Below the pieces are notes generated by a model. It searched no databases, was not told the origin of the DNA, and saw only the letters and a program-made list of their open reading frames with translations. 49,366 bases of DNA, taken from NCBI GenBank assembly GCA_016872595.1, contig VGZJ01000007.1:1-49366 (forward strand), read 5' to 3'. The number at the start of each line of letters is the position of its first letter. Position 1 is the stretch's first letter. This document shows, piece after piece, positions 16,335 to 25,341 of the stretch. The stretch comes from Planctomycetota bacterium. Lineage in GTDB: Bacteria; Planctomycetota; Planctomycetia; Gemmatales; Gemmataceae. Both the position numbers and the translations under genes were made by a program.

Positions 16335-18359
16335 ATGTCCACCCCGACCCCGCCGAACAACCCGAACCCGCAGAAGAAGCCGGACGGCTCCGGCAAGGGC
16401 GACGGCACCAACAAGCCCAACCCGGCGCAGGGCCAGCCCAAGCCCCCGCAAGTGCAAGGGCCGGGTCAGCCGAAGCCGCCACAACCGGGGCAAGGAGCCG
16501 CCAAGCCGGGCGGCGGCGCGCCCGTGCCGAGCAAGCCCGGCCAGAAGCCGGCCGCGCCGGGTCAAGGAGCCGCCAAGCCCGCGCAGCCCGCGCCCCAGAA
16601 GAAGCCCGCGCCCGCGAAGAACCGCTTCGCCCACATCGACGCCAACACGCTCCAGTTCGCCAAGAAACTCGAGGACCTCGGGTTCCTCGACGGCCCGCAG
16701 ATCGAGACCCTGTACGAGGAGATGCGCACCAGCGATTCGACCCTCGGCGAACTGGCCCAGCAGCGCGGCCTTCTGAACGAGGACCAACTGCTACAGGCGA
16801 TGGCCGAACTGCACGGCATGCGGGTGGCGAACCTCGAGGACACCAAGCCGCAGGCGGCGGCCGTCAAGTTGGTGATGAAGAACATCGCCGAGATGTACAA
16901 GCTGGTGCCGCTGACGCTCGAGAACGACGTGCTGACGGTGGCGATGTCGGACCCGAACAACATGCAGGCGATGGACGACCTGCGGAACCTGTTGAACATC
17001 AAGCAGGTGTCGCCGATTCTCGCCCCGCCGAAGCAGATCGAGGCGCTGCTCGCGAAGGCGTACTCGACGGAGAAGGAAGAGTCCATCGGCTCGATCATCC
17101 AGATGCTCGAGGGGACCGACATCGGGTCGACGTCGATGGGGCGCGAGAACTCCATCGACATCGGCGACCTGCACGAAATGGCGAACGCCGCCCCGGTCCG
17201 CAAGCTCATCAACATGGTGCTGCTGATGGGCATCCGCGACCACGCCTCGGACATCCACTTCGAGCCGTTCGAGGACGAGTACAAGATGCGGTACCGGTGC
17301 GACGGGGTGCTGTACGAGATGGTGCCCCCGCCGCGCCACCTCGCCACCGCCATCGCGTCGCGCATCAAGGTCATGGCGAACTTGGACATCGCCGAGCGCC
17401 GGATGCCGCAGGACGGGCGCATCGAACTGAACGTCGGCGGGAACCCGGTCGACATGCGCGTGTCCGTGCTGCCCACGCTGTTCGGCGAGAGCGTCGTTAT
17501 TCGCGTGCTGGACCGCACCAACGTCGGCCTGTCGCTCGACCGCATCGGCATGCCCCCGGACATCTTGGCCCAGTTCCGCGCGCTCATCAAGAAGCCGAAC
17601 GGGATCATCCTCGTGACCGGCCCCACCGGGTCCGGCAAGACCACGACCCTGTACTCCGCGCTCTCCGAACTGAACGACATCGACACGAAGATCATCACCA
17701 CCGAGGACCCGGTGGAGTACGAGATCGACGGCATCGTGCAGTGCCCGATCAACCACGAGATCGACGTGACGTTCGCCAGCGCGCTCCGCGCGATCCTGCG
17801 CCAAGACCCGGACGTGATCCTCGTCGGCGAGATCCGCGACCTCGAGACCGCCGGCATCGCGATCCAAGCTTCGCTGACCGGGCACATGGTGTTCAGCACG
17901 CTACACACCAACGACGCCCCCTCGTCGGTCACGCGCCTGCGCGACATGGGCGTGGAGCCGTTCTTGATCACGGCCACGGTCGAGGCGATTCAGGCCCAGC
18001 GGCTCGTGCGCCGGGTGTGCGTCGCGTGCAAGACCGAGTACGAGCCGACCCGCGAACAGCTCATGGAACTCAACATGACCCCGGACCAGTTGAAGGGGCG
18101 GCCCTTCTTCTACGGCGAGGGGTGCGACAAGTGCAACAACCTCGGCTTCAAGGGGCGCACGGGCCTGTACGAGCTGATGATCATGAACGACGACCTGCGC
18201 GACATGGTGAGCCGCGGGGCCAGCACCGACGCGATCCGCCAGCACACGCGCAAGAGCGGCATGCCCAGCCTCCGCGACAGCGGCCTCCGGGCCCTGTTCG
18301 CCGGCACCACGACGCTCGACGAGGTCGTGCGCGAAACGGTCCAAGACGACGAGACGTGA
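16335..18359 (+). CDS. GspE/PilB-type ATPase (copy 2) with a proline-rich N-terminus
   Basis: This 674-residue protein has a low-complexity N-terminal extension (about 1-96) rich in Pro, Lys, Gln, Gly and Ala with repeated GQGAAKP and QPKPPQ units. A normal GspE N-domain follows (about 97-245: AHIDANTLQFAKKLEDLGF). The ATPase core has SDIHFEPF (305-312), Walker A GPTGSGKT (429-436), ITTEDPVEY, VILVGEIRD and TGHMVFSTLHTNDA. Paired cysteines (CVAC, CDKC) form the zinc site. All catalytic motifs are intact, so both GspE copies should be active. The two differ throughout the N-domain, so this is not a recent duplication. The extension may be a flexible linker or localisation segment. Confidence 0.95.
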   Translation: MSTPTPPNNPNPQKKPDGSGKGDGTNKPNPAQGQPKPPQVQGPGQPKPPQPGQGAAKPGGGAPVPSKPGQKPAAPGQGAAKPAQPAPQKKPAPAKNRFAHIDANTLQFAKKLEDLGFLDGPQIETLYEEMRTSDSTLGELAQQRGLLNEDQLLQAMAELHGMRVANLEDTKPQAAAVKLVMKNIAEMYKLVPLTLENDVLTVAMSDPNNMQAMDDLRNLLNIKQVSPILAPPKQIEALLAKAYSTEKEESIGSIIQMLEGTDIGSTSMGRENSIDIGDLHEMANAAPVRKLINMVLLMGIRDHASDIHFEPFEDEYKMRYRCDGVLYEMVPPPRHLATAIASRIKVMANLDIAERRMPQDGRIELNVGGNPVDMRVSVLPTLFGESVVIRVLDRTNVGLSLDRIGMPPDILAQFRALIKKPNGIILVTGPTGSGKTTTLYSALSELNDIDTKIITTEDPVEYEIDGIVQCPINHEIDVTFASALRAILRQDPDVILVGEIRDLETAGIAIQASLTGHMVFSTLHTNDAPSSVTRLRDMGVEPFLITATVEAIQAQRLVRRVCVACKTEYEPTREQLMELNMTPDQLKGRPFFYGEGCDKCNNLGFKGRTGLYELMIMNDDLRDMVSRGASTDAIRQHTRKSGMPSLRDSGLRALFAGTTTLDEVVRETVQDDET

Positions 18360-18576
18360 GACGTTCGAGTGCCGATTTGTGATTGCGGATGGGAAGGCGG
18401 GCTTCGCTTCGCCTTCACTCGAAAATCACTAGTCTGCAATTTGCAATCGGATTTGGGGGAACTCGCACCCCCTGTGAAAATGGAATGGCCGCTGTTCGCG
18501 AACGTCTGCCCCTAATGAGGGCGCGGCACGCGGCCCGGCGCTCGACCCGACTGACCCCGCCGAGGGACACAAGACA

Positions 18577-19821
18577 ATGCCAACGTTCAAGTACGAAGCG
18601 CTCGACACCACCGGGGCCGAGGTCAAGGACTCGGTGGAGGCCTCGAACGAGGAAGAGGCGCAGCAGAAAGTGAAGGCGATGGGCTACTTCGTCACCAAGC
18701 TCACGGCCTCGGCCGGGGGCAAGGGTGGGGCGAAGGCCAAAAAGAAGAAGGGCGGCAAGAGCCGCAAGACGTTCGTGATCGGCGGCGTGAAGGCCAAGCA
18801 ACTCGTCACCTTCACCCGCCAGTTCTCGACGCTCCAAGACGCCGGCCTGCCGGTGCTCCGCAGCCTGCGCATCCTCGAGCGCCAGATGAAGCCCAGCGCG
18901 CTCAAGAACTCCCTCATCGACGTGGTCGAAGACGTCGAGAGCGGGTCGGCGCTCTCGGAGGCGCTCGGCAAGCACCCCAAGGCGTTCAGCAAGCTGTACG
19001 TGAACATGGTGCGGGCCGGCGAAGCCGGCGGCGCGCTCGAGGTGATCCTCCAGCGCCTCGCCGACTTCCTCGAAAAGGCCCAGAGCCTGAAGTCCAAGAT
19101 CATCGGCGCGATGGTCTACCCGTCGGTCGTGATCTTCGTCGCGGTGGCGATCCTCACCTTCATCATGGTGGCGATCATCCCCAAGTTTAAGAAGATCTTC
19201 GACGAGTTCGGGATGACCCTCCCGTGGGCCACCCAGACCCTGATCCGCATCTCGAACTGGATGAGCGAGTACTGGTGGACGATCCCGCTGTTCCCGATCT
19301 CGCTCTACTTCCTCACGAAACTCGTGCGGCTCTCGCGGGCCGGGAACTTCGCACTCGATAGGGCCGTTCTCTGGATACCGATCATCGGGTCGCTCGTCGA
19401 AAAGACGATCGTGGCCCGGACGATGCGCACCCTCGGCACGCTCATCAGCTCCGGCGTGCCGATTCTGGAGGCCATCAGCATCGTCAAGGAAACGGCCAAT
19501 AACGCGGTGTTCGAGCGCATGTTCCAGCGCGTCTTCGAGTCCATCCGCGAGGGCGATACCATCGCCGAGCCGCTCAAGGAGTCGCGTTTGGTGGACGACA
19601 TGGTCGTGAATATGGTGGAGGTGGGCGAGGAGACCGGCGACCTCGACACCATGCTCTACAAGATCGCCGACTTCTACGACGAGCAGGTCGACACGCTCGT
19701 CAAGTCGCTGATCTCGCTGCTCGAACCGATCATGATCGTGTTCCTCGGGTTCACCATCGGGGCCATCGTCATTTCGCTGTTCCTGCCGCTGATCAAGCTG
19801 CTGGAAGGCCTGAGCAAATAG
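18577..19821 (+). CDS. GspF/PilC-type inner-membrane platform protein
   Basis: The protein has 414 residues with an upstream GAGGG. It begins MPTFKYEALDTTGAEV, the usual GspF/PilC start, then has a Lys/Gly-rich linker (about 48-64). Two T2SSF domains follow: the first (about 77-200) with FTRQFSTLQDAGLPVLRSL and GEAGGALEVILQRLADF, the second (about 282-405) with RTLGTLISSGVPILEAI and GEETGDLDTMLYKIADFYD. Three membrane segments lie near 177-197, 228-246 and 382-404. It should anchor the ATPase and feed pseudopilins into the growing filament. It is the only platform protein in the cluster, so the three ATPases presumably share it. The 217-base gap upstream may hold an internal promoter. Confidence 0.95.
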   Translation: MPTFKYEALDTTGAEVKDSVEASNEEEAQQKVKAMGYFVTKLTASAGGKGGAKAKKKKGGKSRKTFVIGGVKAKQLVTFTRQFSTLQDAGLPVLRSLRILERQMKPSALKNSLIDVVEDVESGSALSEALGKHPKAFSKLYVNMVRAGEAGGALEVILQRLADFLEKAQSLKSKIIGAMVYPSVVIFVAVAILTFIMVAIIPKFKKIFDEFGMTLPWATQTLIRISNWMSEYWWTIPLFPISLYFLTKLVRLSRAGNFALDRAVLWIPIIGSLVEKTIVARTMRTLGTLISSGVPILEAISIVKETANNAVFERMFQRVFESIREGDTIAEPLKESRLVDDMVVNMVEVGEETGDLDTMLYKIADFYDEQVDTLVKSLISLLEPIMIVFLGFTIGAIVISLFLPLIKLLEGLSK

Positions 19822-19896
19822 CGGAGTCGCGCGTGCGGTGGCGGGGCGCAGCGCCCCGCCGCCCGGTGCCCACACCACACACAGAGGAGACCGGCC

Positions 19897-20856
19897 ATGT
19901 TGCGGCGGAGCGGGATCGCGAACCAAGCCCGGAACCGGCGGGCGGCGTTCACCCTCATCGAACTCATCGTCGTGATCGCCATCATCGCCACCCTCATGGG
20001 GCTGCTGATGTCGGCCGTCATGCGGGTGCTGGTTGTGCGCCAACGGGCCGAAACGACGGCCCGCATGGTGGGGATCAACAACGCGATCACGAACGTGAAG
20101 GGCAACTCGTCGTGGGGGAACGTGCCGTACATCCCGCCGGGGCGGTACGACTCGGCCACCAACACGTGGAAGCCGTTCCGCCTGCGGAACACGTACCCGG
20201 CCCCGGTCACGAACGCCCCGGACGAACTCAGCTACAACTGCTTCGAGGCCCAATACCTCGCGCAAATCTGCGGCGGTCGCCCCCTCAACTGGGCCGACCT
20301 CGGGTTCCGCGACGACAGCGGCAACGCCAACCTCGTCGCCGACCTCGACGCCAACGCCACCCTGACGTTCTTCCTGAACGGCATCCTCGAATCCGACGGG
20401 CAGGGCAACGGCGTGTTCACCGGGCGCTCCACCGACTCGGTGCGCCCGCTGCGCCGCCGCGCGAGCGCGAGTGACAAGCGGATCGCGCCCGCGCTGGAAC
20501 TGGGCAACGGGAAGAAGTACACCGTCGAGCGCGCCCCGACCGGGGCCGTGTTCTACTTCGCGCGCCTGCTCGACGCCTACGAACAACCGTTCGCCTACTT
20601 CGCCCCGCTCAACGGTCAGCGCGGCAAGTACGTCGGCACCGCGCCCTACGTCGGCGGGTTCAACGACCTGCCGCAGGGGAACCCGATCGTGTACGGGGGC
20701 AGCGGGCAGTACGAGAACCCCGACAGCTTCCAACTGATCTCGTCCGGGCGCGACAAGAAGTTCGGGGTCAGCGGCACCCTGAGCGCGGTGGACCGCAACG
20801 GCGAGGACGACCAGTCCAACTTCTCCACCAACCAGCTCGGCGCGGGCAAAAACTAG
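19897..20856 (+). CDS. Prepilin-like protein 1 (GspG-like)
   Basis: The protein has 319 residues with a good GAGGAG ribosome-binding site. A basic leader ends RRAA, then FTLIELIVVIAIIATLMGLL. The predicted prepilin peptidase cut is between Ala17 and Phe18, with Ala rather than Gly at -1, and Glu+5 is Glu22. A long C-terminal domain follows (about 50-319), much larger than classical GspG (about 140). Its position directly after the GspF-like gene matches gspG, so it may be a major pseudopilin, but this is by position and leader type only. The next gene starts eight bases after its stop. Confidence 0.88.
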   Translation: MLRRSGIANQARNRRAAFTLIELIVVIAIIATLMGLLMSAVMRVLVVRQRAETTARMVGINNAITNVKGNSSWGNVPYIPPGRYDSATNTWKPFRLRNTYPAPVTNAPDELSYNCFEAQYLAQICGGRPLNWADLGFRDDSGNANLVADLDANATLTFFLNGILESDGQGNGVFTGRSTDSVRPLRRRASASDKRIAPALELGNGKKYTVERAPTGAVFYFARLLDAYEQPFAYFAPLNGQRGKYVGTAPYVGGFNDLPQGNPIVYGGSGQYENPDSFQLISSGRDKKFGVSGTLSAVDRNGEDDQSNFSTNQLGAGKN

Positions 20857-20864
20857 GAGCACCC

Positions 20865-21815
20865 ATGAGGCTGACGACACGCGCGCGCCGCCGGGCCGGG
20901 TTCACCCTGATCGAGATGCTGGTCGTAATCGCGATCATCGTCATCCTGATCGGGCTGAGTTCGGCCGCGCTCATGAAGACCGTCGAGCGGCAGAACTACG
21001 CCCGCACCCGCGAGCAGATCACCAAGCTCCAGACCTCGCTCAACAGCGAACTGGCCGAGGTGAACAAGAAGGCCCGCGCCGCGGACATCGACCAGTACCT
21101 CCTCCAATACTGCGAGGGCGACGAGAAGCGCGCCCGCGCCGTTCTGGTGGCGATGTACCAGCGCCAACAGTTCCCGCAAGATTTCAACGAGGCGAGCACC
21201 GGCAGTTTCATCACCCAAGACACCAACGGCCGCTTGCACCTGCGCGTGGGGGGGAACGGTGGTGAATACGTCTGGTTCCAGGTGAAGCCGCTGGTCGTGT
21301 TCACCAACAACACGACCGGCGTCGGGGGGCTGACGGCACCGGGCACCGCCAACGCCGAGAGTGGCGTGCTGCTCTACATCGCGCTCACGCAGAAGTCGAA
21401 CACCAGCGGCGCGATGGGCAGTTCCGGCGACGACCTGACCAACGCCACCCGCGTGGACATCCAATTCGGCGGGCAGAAGCGCGAGGCCTTCGCCGACGGG
21501 TTCAAGTTCGCCCTCGGGTTCCGGCGCTGGGAGTCCGACATTGAGGCGCAAGGGGCCGATTACGTCGATCAGAAGTTGGTCTACAAGGACCCGCTCGACC
21601 CCGCGCCGCACAACGTCGGGCGCTGGAACCTGATTTTGAACGTGACGGACTACAAGCGGGCGGAAATGGCCCAACTCGGGTTCAGCGCCGGCACGAGCGC
21701 CAGTTCGTACCGGCTCGCCTCGGTGTACTCGTTCGGCAAAGACAAGGTCGCGTCCGCGGACGACGTCCACGGGTTCCGCATCCTGAAGATCGGTAACACG
21801 GGGTACAAGCCATGA
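20865..21815 (+). CDS. Prepilin-like protein 2 (GspG-like)
   Basis: The protein has 316 residues with an AGGAG eight bases before the ATG. The leader RRRAG precedes FTLIEMLVVIAIIVILIGL, giving a canonical Gly12/Phe13 cleavage and Glu17 as Glu+5. The N-terminal helix continues with a charged segment (TVERQNYARTREQITKLQTSLNS cut into KTVERQNYARTREQITKL and following), typical of filament-forming pseudopilins. The large C-terminal domain is not a known family. It is tightly linked to the previous gene and overlaps the next by ATGA, so these three are one translational unit. Confidence 0.88.
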   Translation: MRLTTRARRRAGFTLIEMLVVIAIIVILIGLSSAALMKTVERQNYARTREQITKLQTSLNSELAEVNKKARAADIDQYLLQYCEGDEKRARAVLVAMYQRQQFPQDFNEASTGSFITQDTNGRLHLRVGGNGGEYVWFQVKPLVVFTNNTTGVGGLTAPGTANAESGVLLYIALTQKSNTSGAMGSSGDDLTNATRVDIQFGGQKREAFADGFKFALGFRRWESDIEAQGADYVDQKLVYKDPLDPAPHNVGRWNLILNVTDYKRAEMAQLGFSAGTSASSYRLASVYSFGKDKVASADDVHGFRILKIGNTGYKP

Positions 21816-22945
21816 CCCGCACGCACGCGCGCCGGCGCACGGCGGTTACGCTCATCGAACTACTGGTCGTCATCGCGATCATGACCGCGCTCTTGGCGCT
21901 GGCCGCGGCGCTGGCCCCGAGCATCGCCAGCTCGGACCAGACCCAGAAGGGCGCGGCCGAGTTGCAATCGGCGTGCAAGGTGGCGCAGGGGTTCGCCGCC
22001 GCGACCGGGCGCCCGCACGGGGTGCGGCTCATCGTCACCGCCGGCAACCCCAACAACACCACCGGGTACTTCTGCACCGAGTTGCAGTACCTCGAATCGC
22101 CCCCGGTGCTGGTCGCCGACCCGCAGGTTCTGGTGCGGAAGCCGCGCGACTCGGGCGGCGGGACCGGCTCCGGCACCGGCAGCGGGCCGCGCGTCGAGTT
22201 CACCTACACCCTCTACACCGGTGTCGCCCCGGACACGAGCATTAACCCGGTGGACGGGACGATCCCGCCGCTGGGCACGATCAAAACGCGCGCGTGCTTC
22301 ATCCGCGGCATCAGCCCGGAAACGGCCGACCAGATCACCGCCGGGGCGGTCCTCTCGCTCCCCGCCGCGAGCCTCACGTGGTCGCGCATCCTCGCGGTGA
22401 CGGGGCGCAGCGGCGCGTACACCTCGCCGGCCACGGGCGCGCCGGCCGTGGACCTCACGGTCACGCTCGACGTGTACCCGGACACGCTGTTGGGCGCGGC
22501 CACCGTGTACCGCTCGTACCACTTCGGGGTGTACGGCGCGCCGGTGCCGGTGCTGGCCGAGGCCACCGTGCCGATGCCGAAGGAAATCGTGATCGACCTC
22601 GAAGTGAGCCAGCCGCCGCTGCCCGGTCCGGGCACCGACTACGACATCCTGTTCGCCCCGAACGGCCAGCCGGTCAGCAGTGGGAACATCGGCGTCGGCA
22701 AGACCGCCACCAACGCCAACGCCTTCTTCCTCGTGCGCGACCGGAGCAAGTTGGGCACCAGCATCAACTTGTCCGGGCCGGCGCTGGGCACGGCGTTCCG
22801 GCGGGCCGGCGAGATGCAGGTGGTGGGCATTCGGGCGGGCGGGCACGTGGGCGTGGCCCCGGCGACACAGGCCGACGACAACGGCAACTTCCCCGCGGCG
22901 TACCCGGACCTGTTCGGGCTGGCCCGCGAGCAACTGGACCGCTGA
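21812..22945 (+). CDS. Prepilin-like protein 3 (GspH/FimT-like)
   Basis: The protein has 377 residues and overlaps the previous stop codon by four bases (ATGA). The leader is RRRTA and the helix VTLIELLVVIAIMTALLAL, with cleavage at Ala11/Val12 and Glu16 as Glu+5. After the helix, DQTQKGAAELQSACKVAQGF and GRPHGVRLIV resemble GspH/FimT minor pseudopilins. A Gly/Ser/Thr-rich linker (about 114-126) leads to a large unknown C-terminal domain. Gene order also fits GspH, a minor pseudopilin that caps or primes the filament. A hairpin after the stop separates it from the GspI-like gene. Confidence 0.85.
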   Translation: MTRTHARRRTAVTLIELLVVIAIMTALLALAAALAPSIASSDQTQKGAAELQSACKVAQGFAAATGRPHGVRLIVTAGNPNNTTGYFCTELQYLESPPVLVADPQVLVRKPRDSGGGTGSGTGSGPRVEFTYTLYTGVAPDTSINPVDGTIPPLGTIKTRACFIRGISPETADQITAGAVLSLPAASLTWSRILAVTGRSGAYTSPATGAPAVDLTVTLDVYPDTLLGAATVYRSYHFGVYGAPVPVLAEATVPMPKEIVIDLEVSQPPLPGPGTDYDILFAPNGQPVSSGNIGVGKTATNANAFFLVRDRSKLGTSINLSGPALGTAFRRAGEMQVVGIRAGGHVGVAPATQADDNGNFPAAYPDLFGLAREQLDR

Positions 22946-22964
22946 GTACGTCGAACGAAAAGAA

Positions 22965-22987
22965 CCCGCGCCGGTTTTTGGCGCGGG
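22965..22987 (+). terminator. Hairpin with an 8-bp GC stem
   Basis: Arms cccgcgcc (22965-22972) and ggcgcggg (22980-22987) flank the loop ggttttt. It lies 20 bases after the GspH-like stop and before the GspI-like gene. The U-rich stretch is in the loop, not after the stem, so it may attenuate rather than end transcription or set 3' ends within the operon. Confidence 0.5.
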
Positions 22988-23053
22988 CACCGGCCCGGCG
23001 TAGGGTGGTGTGGGCGCGAGGCCCGAACGGAACCGCTGGCACGAGGGCGACCG

Positions 23054-24058
23054 ATGATCCGCCGACCGCACGCACGCCCCCCACGCCTCGCGCGCCGCGG
23101 GGCCACGCTGCTCGAGGTGCTGATCGGGTTCATGATCCTCGGCATCGGCGCGCTCAGCGTGTACACGCTGTTCCCGTTCTCCGCGCTCATCGTCAGCTTC
23201 GCGATGCGCGACGACCGCACCACGACGTGCGCGATCACCGCGGACGGGCTGCTCCGCGACTCGCACCGCCGGTACGTGGTGGAACCGGGCGAGGGGGCCA
23301 CGGCCGAGCCGTACCACTGGCTCATGGACAACCCCATGAACGGCGCGTACAGCCCGGCCGGGGCGGTGACCGGCAACCCGGCCCTGCCCGCGCTCTCGAC
23401 CACCGACGACGGCCCGAGCTACCCGGTGTTCCTCGACCCGATGGGTATGGCGGCCGGTCGCCGCGCGGTGGGCGACTTCGGCGGGGCGCGCCTCGCCCGC
23501 GTCAACCTGCGCATGGTGCTCGAACAACCGGTCGCGCTGCACGCGCCGCTGGCCCAGCGCCTGTGCAGCCAGATGGACGGCCTCTCGTTCGACGAGAACG
23601 GGAACGTGCCGGTCGGCCTCGACGTGCGCGAGATGCGCTACAACTACGGCTGGGTGCTCCAGCGCCCGGTGAACCGTGACCGCTTCACGGTGCGCACGCA
23701 GGTGGTCGTGTACGACCGTCGCGCGCACCTGTACGCCCCGCCCGGCTCCGAGGCCGTCGCGAGCGCCCGGTTCGTCGTCGGCGAGACGACGATCACCAAC
23801 GTGCCGATCTCGATGGAACTGCGCAAGGGGAGTTGGGTGCTCGATGCCGGCAGCCCGGAGGGCGGCCTGCGGCACGGCGAGTTCTACCGCGTCGTGAGCC
23901 TGATCGATAACGGCAGCAGTTACACGCTCGAAGTTCACAAGCCGATCACGAGCCCGCACCTGTTGGCCGCGAACGCCACGTACACCGGGCGGTTGGTGTC
24001 GATCCCGGCCGTCGTAGACGTGTACGAGCGCCCGCTGCTCACCGCCGGCACCCGGTAA
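23054..24058 (+). CDS. Prepilin-like protein 4 (GspI/PilV-like)
   Basis: The protein has 334 residues with an upstream GAGG. The leader ends RLARRG, then ATLLEVLIGFMILGIGALSV. Cleavage is expected at Gly16/Ala17, with Glu21 as Glu+5. The LLEVLIGFMILGIG helix is characteristic of GspI/PilV minor pseudopilins. The C-terminal part is far longer than GspI (about 120 residues) and ends with a beta-rich region (FRVVSLIDNGSSYTLEV-like). It should act in the GspI-J-K tip complex that initiates pseudopilus assembly. Confidence 0.86.
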   Translation: MIRRPHARPPRLARRGATLLEVLIGFMILGIGALSVYTLFPFSALIVSFAMRDDRTTTCAITADGLLRDSHRRYVVEPGEGATAEPYHWLMDNPMNGAYSPAGAVTGNPALPALSTTDDGPSYPVFLDPMGMAAGRRAVGDFGGARLARVNLRMVLEQPVALHAPLAQRLCSQMDGLSFDENGNVPVGLDVREMRYNYGWVLQRPVNRDRFTVRTQVVVYDRRAHLYAPPGSEAVASARFVVGETTITNVPISMELRKGSWVLDAGSPEGGLRHGEFYRVVSLIDNGSSYTLEVHKPITSPHLLAANATYTGRLVSIPAVVDVYERPLLTAGTR

Positions 24059-24114
24059 CGTGCCGCCCGCGCCTCTGGTTCCAACACCCGCGCCCGCCGC
24101 GAGGACGACCGCCG

Positions 24115-25293
24115 ATGACCGTCACGACGCGCACGACCCGATCTCCGCGCCGCCGCGGGGCCACCCTCGTCGAGGTGATGATCGCCGCCGCGATGCTCAT
24201 GGTCGGCATGTGGATGCTGGTGTGGCTGTACCAGCAGGGCATGAACGCGTTCCTGCTGGCGAAGGCCCAGTCGGACCTGTCCGCACAAGAGCGCATGGCG
24301 ACCGCGGTGATGACGGCCGACCTGTCGCGCGACATGTTCCTGCCGGACGAGCAGAAGCCGAACCGGGGGCGCACCCTCGCCGACCACGACCTGCGCGGCG
24401 GCGCGACCGCGTACGTCCCGCCGAAGGCCGGATACCTCCGGGCCTTCAGCCACCCGACCACCGGCACCTACTATGAGGCCTCCGACAGCGACGGGTTCGG
24501 TTCGTCGCGCGCCATCGACCACTACGTTCAGTTCACCGCGCTGGTGCCCGGGGGCCCGGACCACCTGATGTTCGGCGCGGAGGTCCCGGCCCGCTCCGGC
24601 CGGCAGTGGTACGGGACCGCGGCCGAGATCACCTACGCCCTCGTGCCGAGCTTCCGCAAGACCCCGAACCAGACCGTCCTGTACGATCTCGTGCGCCGCC
24701 AACGGCTCGCCGCCCGCACCACCGACGACCAGCCCGCGTACCAGAACATCGTGAACACGTACGGCGCGGCCGACGCCGCCGAGGTGATGACCGTTGCCAG
24801 CGGCAAGGCGCTCACGCTCTCGGAACTAACGGCCCCGCTCAACCGGCTGAACCCGCGCGCCCCGCAGATCACCAGTGCGGGCCGGGTCGGGCAGGAGAAG
24901 TTGCTGGGCAACGTGCTCTCGATGGAGATCAAGTTCACCGGACCCACGGTCGCGGTCGGGTACGGGGCGTGGCCGACCGACCGGAACTCGTACCGCTGGC
25001 CGCGCGCGCTCGGCGGCGCGGTCGGCGGCGACCCGCCCTCGCCGTTCGCGACCTCGGACCCGCCGGCGCAGGCCAACACCGATTACCCGTTCGACTTCCT
25101 GCCCTACAACGGTGAGTTCGACACGTACACGCGGTTCGCGGCCTACGACGCGAGCCAGTACGCGACCACCAATCCGGCCACGCACGGCCGCCCGCTGAAG
25201 CCGATCCGCATTACCGCGGCGCTCATTAAGCTCCGGGTCTACAACCCGCAGAACAACGCCACCCGGCAGACGTCGTTCGTCGTCAAGTTCTGA
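24115..25293 (+). CDS. Prepilin-like protein 5 (GspJ/PilW-like)
   Basis: The protein has 392 residues with an upstream GAGGA. The leader ends SPRRRG, then ATLVEVMIAAAMLMVGMWML. Cleavage is expected at Gly15/Ala16 and Glu20 is Glu+5. The segment LVWLYQQGMNAFLLAKAQSD and the following TADLSRDMFLP are reminiscent of GspJ/PilW proteins. Several Met residues in the transmembrane helix are unusual. The gene lies directly before the giant GspK-like gene, as in classical gsp operons. Confidence 0.86.
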   Translation: MTVTTRTTRSPRRRGATLVEVMIAAAMLMVGMWMLVWLYQQGMNAFLLAKAQSDLSAQERMATAVMTADLSRDMFLPDEQKPNRGRTLADHDLRGGATAYVPPKAGYLRAFSHPTTGTYYEASDSDGFGSSRAIDHYVQFTALVPGGPDHLMFGAEVPARSGRQWYGTAAEITYALVPSFRKTPNQTVLYDLVRRQRLAARTTDDQPAYQNIVNTYGAADAAEVMTVASGKALTLSELTAPLNRLNPRAPQITSAGRVGQEKLLGNVLSMEIKFTGPTVAVGYGAWPTDRNSYRWPRALGGAVGGDPPSPFATSDPPAQANTDYPFDFLPYNGEFDTYTRFAAYDASQYATTNPATHGRPLKPIRITAALIKLRVYNPQNNATRQTSFVVKF

Positions 25294-25341
25294 CGCCCGC
25301 GAACCCCTGCCGCGCCCCGACCACGCCCGGAGACCGCTACC

